Part shown: positions 12,701 to 23,207 of the stretch, piece by piece
Position numbering within the stretch: the first letter of the stretch is position 1
How the letters are laid out: every line of letters begins with the position of its first letter
DNA from: Lucinisca nassula
Lineage: Eukaryota > Mollusca > Bivalvia > Lucinida > Lucinidae
NCBI GenBank assembly: GCA_963580285.1
Contig: OY757026.1
Span: 62,125,396 to 62,189,395, forward strand
Direction: 5' to 3'
Length of the DNA: 64,000 nucleotides
Made by a program: the position numbers and the translations under genes
The notes under the pieces: generated by a model
Told to the model about the DNA's origin: nothing
Databases searched by the model: none
What the model saw: the letters and a program-made list of their open reading frames with translations, nothing else

Positions 12701-13020
12701 GGTCATCATCCCCAATCAGTATGTAAAGTTTCAGCGCAACAGCTCTTATGGTTTTTGACATATCTTGCTTACACGATTTAATAGCAAGATTTTGCAAAGA
12801 GGCATAACTCAGGAAAGGGGCATAATCCTGTTAAAAAATAGGGGTCAATTATGATTTTATAAGGAATCCATATTTACAATTTCAAAAACCTAGCATGCAC
12901 GGTTCAAAAGTTATGCTATGCAGTACAAAGCGGGACGGACAGAAGGACGGAGAGACGGACGGATAATCATGGCAAAAGCAATATGCCCCCACAACTTTTT
13001 CGAAGTTTGGGGCATTTTTT
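9780..13020 (-). mobile_element. Family R tandem-repeat element (CATAAC module)
   Basis: Degenerate units of roughly 130-170 bp repeat across this block. Each holds an AAAGGGCCATAACTC-like box, a TTAATCAGTTCATCTACTCA box and a TTTTTGAGATATCTTGCTTAC box. The right end carries GGTTCAAAAGTTATGCTATG, a GACGGACAGAAGGACGG spacer and GCCCCCACAACTTTTTCGAA followed by GGGGCATT. That last part is the terminal inverted block seen at 25,403 and 32,585 in other copies, so this copy is read on the minus strand. An unrelated array is inserted at 10,950-11,878. Confidence 0.6.
10950..11878 (-). mobile_element. 146-bp tandem-repeat element nested in family R
   Basis: GCACATGTGAAATATGAAAG recurs at 11,031, 11,171, 11,317, 11,463 and 11,609, giving a spacing of 140 then 146, 146 and 146 bp. 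Each unit also has AAAGTTATGGCCAATGTTAA and GTAGGTCAAACATCAAGGTC. The right end has a C-run followed by CGAATCTCGATTCCGGGGGC. The flanking family R unit continues on both sides (AAGTTTCA before, AAAATCGGACTTTT after), which marks this as an insertion. Confidence 0.65.
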
Positions 13021-13054
13021 GCCGGAGAGTATATGTAGAGAATACCAGGTTCGT

Positions 13055-13175
13055 GTCTTTTGATATCAAATTTATCAGGCAAGGCTTCGGGAACACCTGT
13101 AGAATCGCGAGGCTTGCCGAGCGATGCTACATGCGTTCTTGAGGCCGAGCCTGATAAACTTGTAATCAAATGACA
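13055..13175. repeat. Imperfect hairpin, first copy
   Basis: Inverted arms of about 50 bp run from TTTTGATATCAAATTTATCA to TTGTAATCAAATGAC, with the loop centred on CGAGGCTTGCCGAGC. This is the more decayed of the two copies. Confidence 0.55.
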
Positions 13176-13544
13176 TGAATCTGATATTCTATAAATCAGT
13201 TTATCCCCTTGTTAACCCTTTAAATTCGCAATTTTCGATCACTTAACGATTGTCCTCAGTGCATCCGAACATTCCGGTGCGGAATATAATCGACCAGTAT
13301 ATTTACTATCATGTGACCGTTATTTTTCTTTTGATAATTTTCTATGTATTTTTTTTTCGATTTTTCTAGTAATACATTTAATAACATTTTGGCCATTTTT
13401 TTCCGGTTGTCCGGTTCATTCAAAAAGTGCAATGTCGCGTTGACATGATAAAACTCACTTGTAATGAGATAGCATATCTTTATCAGGCCACCGTGTTACA
13501 ATGCAAGATATATAGGGGGCAACTGATAAATAGATGATACCAAG

Positions 13545-13672
13545 TAAGTGTCTTTTGATATCAAGTTTATCAGGCATGGCTTCGAGAACGTTTGTAGAAT
13601 CGCGAGGCTTGCCGGACGATTCTACATGCGTTCTCGAAGCCAAGCCTGATAAACTTGATATCAAATGACACG
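13545..13672. repeat. Long hairpin, second copy
   Basis: The left arm GTGTCTTTTGATATCAAG through GGCTTCGAGAACG pairs with CGTTCTCGAAGCC through CTTGATATCAAATGACAC. Arms are about 55 bp, with few mismatches and a loop of about 14 nt. Confidence 0.65.
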
Positions 13673-13990
13673 AATCTTGTATTCAGTTTATCAGTTTACC
13701 CTCTTGTACACTCTTAAATTAGCAATTTACGATCAGTTATCCATGATCCTTAGTGCGTCCGAACATTCCGCAGGTCGATATATTTCGTATCAGCTGACCA
13801 TATTCTTTCCTATCATATTTTTTCCAAGTAATTTTTCCATTTTTTCCAGTAATAATGACATTTTTCCATTTTTTTCTAGTAGCCCGGTTCATGCATAAAA
13901 ATGCAATGTCACGTTGACCTGATAAAGCACACTTGTCCTGAGATAGCATATCTTTATCAGGTCGATGTGCTGCAATGCAATTTATATACA

Positions 13991-14218
13991 AGGTTACTGA
14001 TAAATCTGGTTGCTCAGTAGGTGCGTTGCATTTCTAATTATTCAGGCAATTACAAAAGTAAGGGTAACCGAGAATCTTAGTTTTCCACTTAAAATGTATA
14101 AAAGTGTAAATGCTTTGTCCCCACAAAATCATGCTTTCATTTATAACAGATGTTAAGAGTCATTTATAAATGTCAGACGGTTCGCTTGAGCCGGACAACA
14201 ATTGAAGGTGGCTGATAC
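13991..14218. other. Unassigned, no feature seen
   Basis: Plain AT-rich sequence between the tandem duplication and a tRNA-like SINE head. Confidence 0.5.
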
Positions 14219-14345
14219 GGGCCTCTGTGGCCGAGTGGGTATGTGCACTGACTCTTAGTCATTAATCTCTAACCTCTGTGGCTCGCTTCTCGCTCGGGTC
14301 ACATGTGAGATGCAAAGTATTGCAACGGAAAGTCAGATGGTTTTT
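14219..14345 (+). repeat. tRNA-derived SINE head (Leu/Ser-like)
   Basis: GCCTCTGTGGCCGAGTGGGT looks like the 5' half of a class II tRNA with its A box. GCTCGGGTCACATG may be a decayed B box. It lacks a closed acceptor stem, so I call it a SINE or tRNA pseudogene rather than a tRNA gene. Confidence 0.4.
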
Positions 14346-14399
14346 CCTCGGGTATTCCGTCTGATTAACGATCCGCTCGAAATAAGTGAAAAAATCTTG

Positions 14400-14466
14400 A
14401 AAGGGCAAAAAAAATTAAAATAAATAAAATAAAAAATAAAAAAATAAAATAAAATAAAATAAAAAT
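14400..14466. repeat. A-rich (TAAAA)n microsatellite
   Basis: Runs of AAAATAAAATAAAAT; the long open frame across it is low-complexity. Confidence 0.8.
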
Positions 14467-14504
14467 CTTAGCCGCAAAGAGCACAAACGTGTTTCCGGGC
14501 ATGT

Positions 14505-14760
14505 GACCTCTTCTGTCGCGGTTTGTTTTTATGGCTTGTCTTTGAATGTGTGTACTGTATCGCTTATATATTTTCTTTTTTTTTTGGATGGCCAATTGGC
14601 CATTTTGTGAGAAAGTAACTGTCCTTTTGGCTTTCCACTATTGGTGTTTTCACTAAGGTCTAGTTGTTTCATGTTTGTGTTTCTTTCCCTTTGGTGTCTC
14701 TGCTAGGAGATGTGGGTTAATTGTATCGATTCCGGATCATTGCTTTCACTTCTCTTTGTT
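14505..14760 (+). mobile_element. Naiad 3' end
   Basis: It starts in the CTTCTGTCGCGGTTTG block and runs through GGCCATTTTGTGAGAAAGTA and TTTCTTTCCCTTTGGTGTCT to ATTGCTTTCACTTCT, the family 3' terminus. It lies just after an A-rich microsatellite. Confidence 0.7.
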
Positions 14761-14774
14761 AATTCATGATGCGT

Positions 14775-15066
14775 ACCTCGAGTCTTCCCTGACCGCACGA
14801 AGAATGTTCAACATAGTGTATTTTCTGACATCTCCAATATCGCTACTTTTCTGAAGAAATTTTCATAATTATTCTTTTATACTGCAAACATAGGTTTTGG
14901 GTGTTCGTGAGAACCGCCTTATAAAGGCGGTGCTCACGAGTACCCACAACCTTTGTCTTGAGCAGAAATAAGTAAAATGATGTATACCCCCGTAAACCCC
15001 AGTTTTCTCGATATAAAGTGGGGTTTAGGGGGAGGGGAGTTCATTTAACGGACTTGTTCACGAAAT
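14775..15066 (+). mobile_element. Hairpin MITE H
   Basis: It has the MITE H order: CATAGTGTATTTTCTGACAT, TTTTATACTGCAAACATAGG, the palindromic core (here degenerate, AACCGCCTTATAAAGGCGGT), CCCACAACCTTTGTCTTGAG, GTATACCCCCGTAAACCCC, TATAAAGTGGGGTTTAGGGG and ACGGACTTGTTCACG. Confidence 0.65.
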
Positions 15067-15208
15067 GAATCTCGGGTATTCATACAGCACACAACGAATT
15101 TGATAATAAAACAGGTTGATATCAGTCTTCCCGAAAGTTTATTTTGGCTTGCGACTCTAAATGTGCCCCGTCACGAAAAAGTCATGTCTGAAGTTCGAGA
15201 CTGCATAG
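15067..15208. other. Unassigned
   Basis: No recognisable feature between MITE H and the SINE. Confidence 0.4.
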
Positions 15209-15545
15209 AGGATCTTTCACGGCCCCCGCCCGTCGGGGCTTGAAGAAATATATGGGCTGCATGATGCTTCCACGGAGAGCTGAATCCGACCTGCACAGGA
15301 TTACTGATAAACCGCTTAGAGGATCTAAGCCTGCCCAGGCAAAGCGGTACGCATGAGTCGGACCGCCAATGCTAATAAACCCTATTGGTTTCATTGGGCG
15401 ACAGGGCTTGAGATGTCATTTAATCTCAATGTCGGGTAAAAGTCCCACAAAATTGGAAGCAACGTCTCCAAAATGACCGATACAGTGTTGATGGGGACGT
15501 TAAACCTCAAATCAATCAATCAGTCAATCAATATAGGATCTTTCA
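15209..15545 (+). mobile_element. SINE of about 315 bp with an 11-bp target duplication
   Basis: The element at 15,220-15,534 is flanked by the direct repeat AGGATCTTTCA (15,209-15,219 and 15,535-15,545). Landmarks are CCCGTCGGGGCTTGAAGAAA, ACCGCTTAGAGGATCTAAGC, AACCCTATTGGTTTCATTGG, GGAAGCAACGTCTCCAAAAT and a tail of ATCAATCAATCAGTCAATCA. The target is a copy of repeat P. I see no clear tRNA or 5S head, so the promoter class is unknown. Confidence 0.75.
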
Positions 15546-15890
15546 TGAGTGTTCATGTATTATTGAATTTGTTAAACGAGTCAAGATGCGAGAAAGGGTC
15601 AAGATGCGAGGCTTCCTTGTCCTGAACAATGTTCGATTAATTCGATAATAAATAAGCACGAACGCAAGATTTAGTTTCTTATTTGACATTTTAAACGCAT
15701 TTTATTCCCGCCTATTTGTTCAAAAATGTTAATTTTCCATCATTAATAAACGCGACGTCATTAAAGACGTCGTTCGTGTAACGTTTCACCGGGTGTAGCT
15801 AACTAATTTAAAATTATATTAAATCAACCAGTGGATTACCGAATTTAATACATGGTGTTATTACATTCTCAGACGCGTCGTCATTTGAAA
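15535..15890 (+). repeat. Repeat P, interrupted at its start by the SINE
   Basis: It shares with 45,033-45,556 the opening AGGATCTTTCATGAGTG, GTATTATTGAATTTGTTAAA, a GCGAGGC half-palindrome, ACGCGACGTCATTAAAGACG, and the ending ATTACATTCTCAGACGCG. The long hairpin found in the 45-kb copy is mostly lost here. Confidence 0.65.
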
Positions 15891-16095
15891 AAAACAAAAA
15901 AGAAAAGAAAAAAAAGAGGCCCTTTCTTGTTACTAATAGTAATAGTGGTATTTTCCATCCAATGAGGTACCCTTGTTCCTGATAATAACTACAGACATTT
16001 TCCATCTATATAGAGATGTACTGAACCATCTTTGCAGCGAACATAAAGATACAAATCTGGCAGCACTGAAGCGCAGGCAGATCTGCATCTCTGTT

Positions 16096-16520
16096 GTTCG
16101 CATCACGTGAACAAGTCCGTGAAATGAAGATCCCCTATACCTCACTTTATATAGAGAAAACTGGGGTTTACGGGGGTATACATTATTCTTCTTATTTTGC
16201 TCCCAGACATAGGTTGTGGGTGCTCGTTAGAACCGCCTCATTGATTTTTCTTATTTTTGCTCCAAGACATATGTTGTGGGTACTCGTTAGAACCGCCTCA
16301 TAACGAACCGCCTCAATGAGGCGGTTCTAACGAGCAACCACAACCTATGTCTTGGAGCAAAAATAGGAAAAGTTGAGGCGGTTCTAACGAGCACCCACAA
16401 TCTATGTCTTGGAGCAAAAATAAGAAAAATATCACGGATTTTCATCAGAAAAGTAGCAATTTTGGAGATGTGAAAAAATGCACCATGTCGCATGGGTGGT
16501 TATCGTAATGATAAAAGGTA
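16096..16520 (-). mobile_element. Hairpin MITE H with duplicated arms
   Basis: The left end CATCACGTGAACAAGTCCGT and right end ATGGGTGGTTATCGTAATGA are the family termini. CATCACGTGAACA and CATTACGATAACC, read inward, form a degenerate terminal inverted repeat. The core block GTTAGAACCGCCTCA is repeated several times in direct and inverted order, so this copy is longer than the usual 300 bp. Confidence 0.7.
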
Positions 16521-16640
16521 AATACAGATTTTCTCATGATGTGGCTCATATATTGTTAACGATAGAAAAAAGGAGTTTTGGGGATTACTTTTTCATTTCG
16601 CTCTCTAAAAGTAAACGCCACGAATGTTGAAAACTGAATA

Positions 16641-16988
16641 CAGTAGAACTTCGATGGCTCGAACACCGATGACTCGTTTACCATGGATGAGTCGAACACA
16701 TTCTTGAGCCCCTAGCGAAATCCTCTACATAAGAAATAGTGGTTGATAATTAAGGAGAATTTAGCCTTTTATCTTGCAAATGTATGCTATGTGTACTCCT
16801 TAGAATCGCCTCATCGAGGCGATTCTAATGAGTACACACAGCATACATATTCATTATAGAACACCGAAAAGATGTCAGAAAGTATCTCGTTATGCCTCCT
16901 GGCAGTAACCCTCAGTGGCTCGAACTACCCCTGTCTCGAACAGATTTTCGAGGTCCCAAAGGTGTTCGAGCCACTGAAGTTCGACTAT
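16641..16988. mobile_element. pogo/Tigger-like MITE with TA flanks
   Basis: The left end CAGTAGAACTTCGATGGCTC and the reverse complement of the right end (GTCGAACTTCAGTGGCTC) form a terminal inverted repeat of about 27 bp. TA is present on both sides. CAGT-GAAC-type ends are typical of pogo/Tigger elements. There is no transposase. It carries a MITE H core hairpin at 16,785-16,852. Confidence 0.6.
16785..16852. repeat. MITE H core hairpin nested in the pogo-like MITE
   Basis: ATGTATGCTATGTGTACTC pairs with GAGTACACACAGCATACAT around the palindrome GCCTCATCGAGGC. Confidence 0.65.
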
Positions 16989-17483
16989 AATATAATTTCA
17001 GGACGCTTTAGACTGCGAGACCCTGTTAGTGATGCCAGGGTTCGTGTCTTTGAAGCTTTGGAACCATCAATCCGCTAAAACGTATGACCATCCGTCCATA
17101 CATCCTATCACCTATCTATCCATGCTTGCCCGCCATTCCATTCCATCCATCCATCATTCCATCCATTATTTGTCGAATTGATCAGCTACTTTTTTAAGTG
17201 ATACGATCCAAAGGCACGTGCCAGAAGTTGAACTGGATATTCCCGCATTACTCTGCAGATGCCCGCATATAATAATACTACCAAGTATTATTTTGCACAA
17301 AGTCGGAATTGTTTTCTGAAGAACGAGACGTTACCTTTACTCACGTATGCTTTTTACTTTTATTTCTTTTTACTTTACATCAAACAAAAATAAATATGTT
17401 ATTCGTGGCTGGTGCTTTTGCAACCAAAACACAAAAATGGGTTGTATTTAGGGCTATTATTGATATTTACATAGTGTGACTGA
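16989..17483. other. Unassigned, with a (CCAT)n-rich patch
   Basis: A CCATCCAT-rich simple repeat lies at about 17,085-17,165. The remainder has no recognisable feature. Confidence 0.5.
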
Positions 17484-17785
17484 CTGGGGAGACGCGTCCA
17501 TCGGGGCTTGGAAAATAGAATGGGCTGTGTAGTACATACAGAGCTGAAACTGACCGCTAATTGTACTGGTAAACCACTGAGAAGGACTGAGCCTGCCGCG
17601 GCAAAGTAGTGCGAACGGGACGGCCCAGCGCATGAAAGCCCTATTGATTTCATTGGACGGCAGGGCTTGAGATTCAATTCCATCTCAATTTAGGATTAAA
17701 GTTCATTAATATCGGTATCAGCGTCTCCAAAATGATCTTAAACGTATTGACGGGGACGTTAAAGCTCAATGCAAACAAACAAAAT
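17484..17785 (+). mobile_element. Old diverged copy of the 315-bp SINE
   Basis: CATCGGGGCTTGGAAAATAG, CCTGCCGCGGCAAAGTAG, CCCTATTGATTTCATTGG, AGCGTCTCCAAAATGATC and a tail of GCAAACAAACAAAA follow the SINE order with many substitutions. No target duplication is visible. Confidence 0.65.
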
Positions 17786-18007
17786 AACATACCGGGCAGC
17801 GAGAACCCACCCCCACCCCCTCACCCCACGACATTATTCATTGATTCGAGAGTTTAGATTTCTCCATTTGCATCGAAAATGGGTGTTGTGATTATTTTGC
17901 TTGCCCACAGCATTAATTTGATTTATTTTTATTTGTGTAATTACGAATCGTAATACGTTCCCTAACGCCATCGGGGCGCATAACTGACACCATTTTTGAA
18001 AAAGAAT

Positions 18008-18175
18008 ATAAGTGAAGGCATTGCTTAGAAATCAATACAAAAACCTCCGACCTCCAATCCAAAACTTCATAGGGAAAGAAACTGGAACATAACACAACTT
18101 CACCATCTTGAAAACGTCACAGACAGAAAGTCAAAAGGACAGTTATTTTCCCACAAAATGGCCAAACGGTAACCA
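18008..18175 (-). mobile_element. Decayed Naiad 3' end
   Basis: The plus strand carries AAGTGAAGGCATTGCTTAGA, AGGGAAAGAAACTGGAACAT and GGACAGTTATTTTCCCACAA in family order, with internal loss. Confidence 0.5.
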
Positions 18176-18404
18176 TCTATAGGTCTATGTAAAACCAAAC
18201 GGGCCCGGAGCGGGACCATTTTTACCCCAGGGCAATAATTTGTACAATCTTGGTAGAGGTCCACTAGACGAAAATTCATACCAGATTCCAAGAACCTTGA
18301 CCTGATTTCAGAAATTAAGATTGTTAAAGGCTTTCCCTATATATTTTCATGTAAAACCGATGGGCCAAAGGCGGGGCCAACTGTAATTTGAACAATCTTG
18401 GTAG

Positions 18405-18590
18405 ATGTCGACTAGCGAGTGAGTGTTTGAGTTTTACGTCCCACCAATAACAAAGGTCATACGGAGACGGGCCCTCGGTTTAAAGATTCATCCGAAAGTC
18501 TGGAGTTGCCCGGGATCGATCCTGCGACCCCTCGTTTACAAGGCGATTAGCGTAACCACTACACCATGGAGGCTTCTAAATGTCGACTAG
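18405..18590 (-). mobile_element. tRNA-derived SINE (164 bp) with an 11-bp target duplication
   Basis: The direct repeat ATGTCGACTAG flanks the element at 18,405-18,415 and 18,580-18,590. Its minus-strand head GCCTCCATGGTGTAGTGGTT followed by a CTTGTAA loop (anticodon TGT in position) resembles tRNA-Thr. A B-box-like GGATCGATCC follows. The acceptor stem does not close, so it is not a working tRNA gene. Confidence 0.75.
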
Positions 18591-18794
18591 AGGAAGCTTC
18601 ATAGCAAATATTAAAAAATGAGCCTTCTGGTTTCTGACAAGGAAATGTTTAAATATTTCCCTATATAAGTGCATGTAAATCCAGTAGGCCCCGCCCCGAG
18701 GCCTATAAATTGAACAACCCCGCCAGAGGTTCAGTAGAAGAATAGTCATACCAAATATCAGAATACCTGGACCTTTTGGTTTTAGACAAGAAGT

Positions 18795-19035
18795 GTTTTC
18801 ATTATGATGCCACACCCATGCGACATAGTGCATTTTCTAACATCTCCAAAATGGCTACTTTTATGATGGAAATCAGTGATTACTTTATTTATTTATCCTG
18901 CAAAGATAGGTTGTGGGTGCTGGTTAGAGGCGGTTCTGAGTACCCACAACCTTTGTCTTGGACCAGAAATAAGAAAAATAATACATATTCTCTGGGGTTT
19001 AGGGGGTGTTCAGTTCACGAACTTGTTCACGCGAT
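18795..19035 (+). mobile_element. Hairpin MITE H
   Basis: Order as in other copies: CCCATGCGACATAGTGCATT, CAAAGATAGGTTGTGGGTGC, a shortened core, CCCACAACCTTTGTCTTGGA, then GGTTTAGGGGGTGTTCA and TTGTTCACGCGATG. It sits inside the 165-bp array. Confidence 0.65.
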
Positions 19036-19042
19036 GAAAGGT

Positions 19043-19073
<31 letters not shown>

Positions 19074-19882
19074 GGGAGTTGCACCCCGGGGCATCTTTTG
19101 TTCCCAAGACTATAATTTGAACAATCTTGGTAAAGGTTTAACTTCAGACAGAATATCGAAAACCAGAGCTTTTTGGTTTCGGGCAAGAAGGTTTTTCCAA
19201 GGTTTTTAAAGGTTTTCCCTATGTATGTCTATTTAAACACTGTTGATCCCAAGCGGGGGGGGGGGGGGGGGGGGGTTGCCCCAACGCTGTAATGTGAACA
19301 ATCTTGGTAGATTTCTACTAGATGAAGCTACATACCAAATTTCAAAGATCTGGACCTCCCGTTTCAGACAAAATATTTAAAGGTTTTCCCAATATACGTC
19401 TATGAAAACCCAGTGGACCATATTTGGACCATAAGATGAACAATTGGTAAAGATCCACTGGAAGAAGCTTCATGCCAAATATCAAACCGCCTGGGCCGTT
19501 TGGTTTCAGACAAGAAGGTTTCAAAGACTTTCCCTATTTAAGTAAATGTAAACCCATTGGGTCCCACCCATCCTGGTGCCATTTTTGGCCCCAGCGCTTT
19601 ACTTTGAGCAATCTTGGTAGACGTCCACCAGATGAAGCTTCATACTAAAAATCCAAGACATGAGACTTTTGGTTTCAGACAAGAAAATGTTTAAAGGTTT
19701 TCGTTGTGTATGTTTATGTAAACCCTGTGGGCCCCGCCCTGTGGCCATTTTGGCCCCAGGGCTATAATTTGAACAATCTTGATAGCTGTCTACTAGTTTA
19801 AGCCACAAACCAGTTTTCAAAAATCTGGACCTTCCGGTTTCAGGCAAGATGTTTAAAGGTTTTCCCTATATACATATAAGTA

Positions 19883-19972
19883 AAATAGAAGTGGGTGGCA
19901 ATGATCAGGAATCGATACAATTAACCCACACCTCTCTCTCAAGGGAAAGAAACACAAACACGAAACATAAAC
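19883..19972 (-). mobile_element. Naiad 3' tip, about 90 bp
   Basis: The plus strand reads AAAATAGAAGTGGGTGGCAA, GATCAGGAATCGATACAATT, AACCCACACCTC and AGGGAAAGAAACAC, the very 3' end of the family. It lies inside a 165-bp unit. Confidence 0.65.
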
Positions 19973-20444
19973 CCAGTTGGCCTTGCCCATGGGCTATATT
20001 TGACCCACAGGCTAAAATTTGAAGGAAGATTTGTAAATGTTTTCCCAATTTGTAAATGCAGTGGGTCCCATCCTGGGACCATTTTTGCCCCATGACTATA
20101 ATTTAAGCAATCTTGGTAGAGGCACACTAGATGAAGCTTCATACGAAAGAATGAGAGACCTAGGCCTTCTGGTTTCGGAAAAGAAGATTTTGAATCATTT
20201 TCCCTATGTATGGCTATCCAAACCGAGTGGGCCCCGCCTCGGGGCTATAGTTTGAACAATTTTGGTAGAGGTCTACTAGAAGAAGTTTCATAGACAAGAA
20301 GATTTTTTCTTTTCTGATTTTCTCTTTTTTCATGGCAATCAGAGTTCTGCATGGAATGGAATTCTTTGTTGAACACCCACAGATCACATAAGCACCCCCA
20401 TCCCGACAATCCACCGAAGCTTTCAGCTCAAGTGAACTAAAATC

Positions 20445-20600
20445 ACTGACTGGGGGGGGGCTTAAATCGATTATACGTGGTCACAATCCTCGCCGTTTGT
20501 TCTGCCGTGATTTGGACAAATGATTTGTTCAGTTCGCATGAAGGATTTCTGACTCAGTGCAACATCTCCGAGACTACATAGAGACATACATAGGCTATCG
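20445..20600 (-). mobile_element. Naiad 3' region fragment
   Basis: CACTGACTGGGG, GGCTTAAATCGATTATACGT, TTTGTTCAGTTCGCATGAAG and GTGCAACATCTCCG are in family order. Confidence 0.65.
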
Positions 20601-22229
20601 TAGTCTATGGAGCTACCGGATTTTACAGCACCGCTAAAATAGAACCCAATTTATGGGTAAAGAAAGCTGTCTTGAAATACCCTCAAAGATTAAGGATCCA
20701 GTGACGTTCGCCTTTGCAAATATGGAAAATGACAAGTTCTGCGTACTTAGCTGTCGCTGAATATTCATACAAAACAACGTGATGGTCTAAAACTAATCGT
20801 ACATTTAAACAACTGAAATTTCGTTTCCAAACAGTGAGGTAGAATGAAGACATTTTAGGATCCCCTAAGCAGCGGTTCCTCTGGAGATTATACAATGGTC
20901 GGCCTCTGTCGTCGTAGTCGTTATTGGCCGTCCGTCAAAGTTTTCAAACGACTTCTCCGAAACCACTGTGCCATTTTCAATAAGATTTAACATACATCCT
21001 CCAGGCAGAGTGTGAACGGAAGTATGTTCAAATGCTTTAAGTTTCATGGCCAAGATGGCTGGTAGATCCCTTAAGAATCTTCTTAAAACCACTCAGCCAG
21101 TTGTTTTGAAACTTGGTATAAAACGTCGGATGACTTAGAACTACTGCGTTTTAAAAATGATAACACTAGGTTGACCGTTACCAATTTAAGGTCACAGCCA
21201 TATTTAACCTTTAGAATCTATGAATGCTAAAGACCATGGTCAGTCGGCGACCTTGGCAAAGGTCATTTGGATTGCATGTCTATCGACACTTTAAATGATA
21301 TTTTCCCTTTAGCATTTAGGCCAAGTTCAATTAAATTATATATATATATGACAATGGCGAAACGAAATTAGTTGCAATGACTAAGGTCACATGCCAAACT
21401 TGCCGCAGAATACAGAACAAAGCGCTTTACCTCCTATTTATTTTCATTTAGTTGTTTTCCTAAATACAGAATGGTCGAAGATAACTTTTGTCCGCATGCT
21501 CGATCAAATGTCTCTAAAAATAAACTGATTATGATATGTAAGTCGAAAACAGTACATGGCGATTACAAAAATTCCTTGATACCTGCGATGAGATGACCAC
21601 CCTTACTCATTTGGTAAGTACCCTTCTCCTCCCGGTGGAGCCTCCAGCAGCATGGCAAACAAATATACCCAGTCAAAAAAGTAACTATATCAAGTTTCGG
21701 GTACATTCAAGTAGCTATCCGGAAGCCATTCAGCTAAAAAGGGCTGTAAATATACGAATCGGACGTTTAGCTGCAAAATGCATACATTTGCATTTGCCCA
21801 TACAATTCTGCTCAAGAGTTGTCTTCCAATATGTGCCTAGAAGTGTTTTTTTCTAGGAATTTAACATTGCGCATGCGCAGATTATCATTTTTGTCTGAGA
21901 TGAAAGATCGTATCCATTGAACGTCGAAACTCACTTTACACTTTCAATATCTCATGATACTGCACTACAATCAAGACTTTAATTTGTGAAATTCTCAGAT
22001 TATCTCCCTTTCAATTAAAAATATAGCAATATTCAAACTGTTGTTATTTCTATACCTGTCATTCAATTTTTGCAATTTCTTTAGAAAGCCCTTTGTTGCC
22101 ACCATTGCTGTTGACAATGATGAAAAATAATGTCGAAAATTCATGTAGCATCTAGCACCGCAAATTGCAATTTTCTATGGAGTTTCAATTGAAAACAGAA
22201 TTTGCACACACCTTCAAAGAATTTGAGGC
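20601..22229. other. Mostly unique AT-rich sequence, no gene recognised
   Basis: An 87-codon plus-strand frame at 21,593-21,856 begins in ordinary sequence and resembles nothing I know. It contains a good donor-like GTAAGTAC at 21,613. A CCGTCCGTC spacer near 20,925 hints at a decayed element end. Confidence 0.4.
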
Positions 22230-22634
22230 CTATACATAATCGTCTGTTAATTTAGCAAACTGAGCTTTTAAGTTCCCCATCTTTTGTGAATATACAGGCA
22301 GGGTATCTAATGAAAGGTTACACATATCAATTTTTAGAAATCTTGTGCTAAGTGTATTTTTTAATGTATTGAATCTTGGCGTTTTTAATGATTTATTCTG
22401 CGAAATTGTCACAGTGACCCCTTGGGTGTTTAAAACAATAGCCCAGGCTGGCGAGTTTACAGAAACAAAACCAGTTTGGGTTTTTGAATGGAGAAATGAG
22501 TCATCTAACCAAAGCAAAACAAATTTTGTGATTTTTTCATTTGTAGTAACTAAGGTAACAGAAGCAATTTTATGTATAGGAACTTTTTTGACTGAGTATA
22601 TATAAAAATAACTTTGGTTTACTCTTTCATGCAC
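22230..22634 (-). CDS. Unrecognised 134-codon open frame
   Basis: A frame starting with ATG at 22,634 runs 134 codons in AT-rich DNA. The product is rich in Lys, Ser, Thr and Val. I see no signal peptide, membrane span or family motif. The opposite strand is also open over much of the same span (22,345-22,605), which weakens either reading. No Kozak or splice context decides it. It could be an exon, part of a decayed element, or chance. Confidence 0.2.
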   Translation of the reverse strand: MHERVNQSYFYIYSVKKVPIHKIASVTLVTTNEKITKFVLLWLDDSFLHSKTQTGFVSVNSPAWAIVLNTQGVTVTISQNKSLKTPRFNTLKNTLSTRFLKIDMCNLSLDTLPVYSQKMGNLKAQFAKLTDDYV

Positions 22635-23075
22635 ACTGTTCCAACTCGTAACATAGTTTGATACTATTAAACATTTATGCTAAATTATCATTACCATACT
22701 TGCAATCCTAAACACAGAAAGTCAGTACTGATAAGACATTATTTGAAGTCACGGGTTATTTGTCTTCCGACTGTGTTATATGAGGGATACAGATACAATA
22801 CGTGAAATGACTTCCTTCTGAATCCCATTTGCATTGATACATTGCTTGTAATTTCTTTGCATGTTTTATGTTGTGGTGCAAATAAAATATAGTTTAAGCA
22901 AAAAGTAATACCCGCGTGTGGACCTTGACCTACTTTTAAGAACCAATGACCACAGTAACTCAGATTAGGAAGAAAGGGGCCAAATAATGCTTAAGGTTCA
23001 TGGGAGCAATCAAGACCTCACGATTCTCTTTAATATTGGCTACCGCTTTAAATCGCTATATCTTATATTTTGTAG
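22635..23075. other. Unassigned
   Basis: No feature recognised. The end (ATATCTTATATTTTGTAG) would serve as a polypyrimidine tract and splice acceptor for the exon that follows. Confidence 0.4.
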
Positions 23076-23192
23076 GAGATGTGTACAAAATTTAGCTTTT
23101 ATATTGTGTCACTGCTGGTTTACATGTCTTCATGTTATGACCAACGGACTACTGCCAAGAATGGGATCAAGGAGAAAGATCCAGTAGTGAAG
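23076..23192 (+). CDS. Candidate first coding exon of a secreted protein
   Basis: A TTATATTTTGTAG acceptor-like sequence precedes the exon, and AAG followed by GTAAGA, a strong donor, ends it. The coding part starts with ATG at 23,079 (context GGAGATGT) and gives 38 codons ending exactly between codons. Residues 4-19 (KFSFYIVSLLVYMSSC) look like a signal peptide: one basic residue, a hydrophobic core and small residues before a likely cleavage site. The charged rest ends KEKDPVVK. Without splicing, the frame would run on into a MITE, which favours use of the donor. I do not recognise the family. Possible partners are the exon-like stretches at 29,504 and 50,903; that link is speculative. Confidence 0.35.
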
Positions 23193-23207
23193 GTAAGAAC
23201 GCATTTA

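Larger units (their letters stand above)
13021..13990. repeat. 495-bp tandem duplication containing a foldback
   Basis: The marker AATCGCGAGGCTTGCC occurs at 13,103 and 13,598, 495 bp apart, and sequence on both sides repeats in the same order (GATATCAA-TTTATCAGGC, the hairpin, CATCCGAACATTCCG or its equivalent, then TGTCGCGTTGAC or TGTCACGTTGAC, then TATCTTTATCAGG). No coding frame is shared by the two units. Confidence 0.7.
18176..20440 (-). mobile_element. Second array of the 165-bp repeat (AGCTCACC family)
   Basis: About ten diverged units share TTTGAACAATCTTGGTAGAG and TTCTGGTTTCAGACAAGAAG with the 1.5-6.7 kb array. Near 20,330-20,440 the 5' end (AGTTCACTTGAGCTGAAAGC on the minus strand) is recognisable but decayed. 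The array is interrupted by a tRNA-derived SINE, a MITE H, G-runs at about 19,055-19,077 and 19,253-19,275, and a Naiad tip at 19,885. Confidence 0.6.

Noticed and set aside
18493..18579. tRNA-Thr gene on the minus strand
   Set aside because: The acceptor stem does not close, and the sequence is the head of a 164-bp SINE with an 11-bp target duplication.
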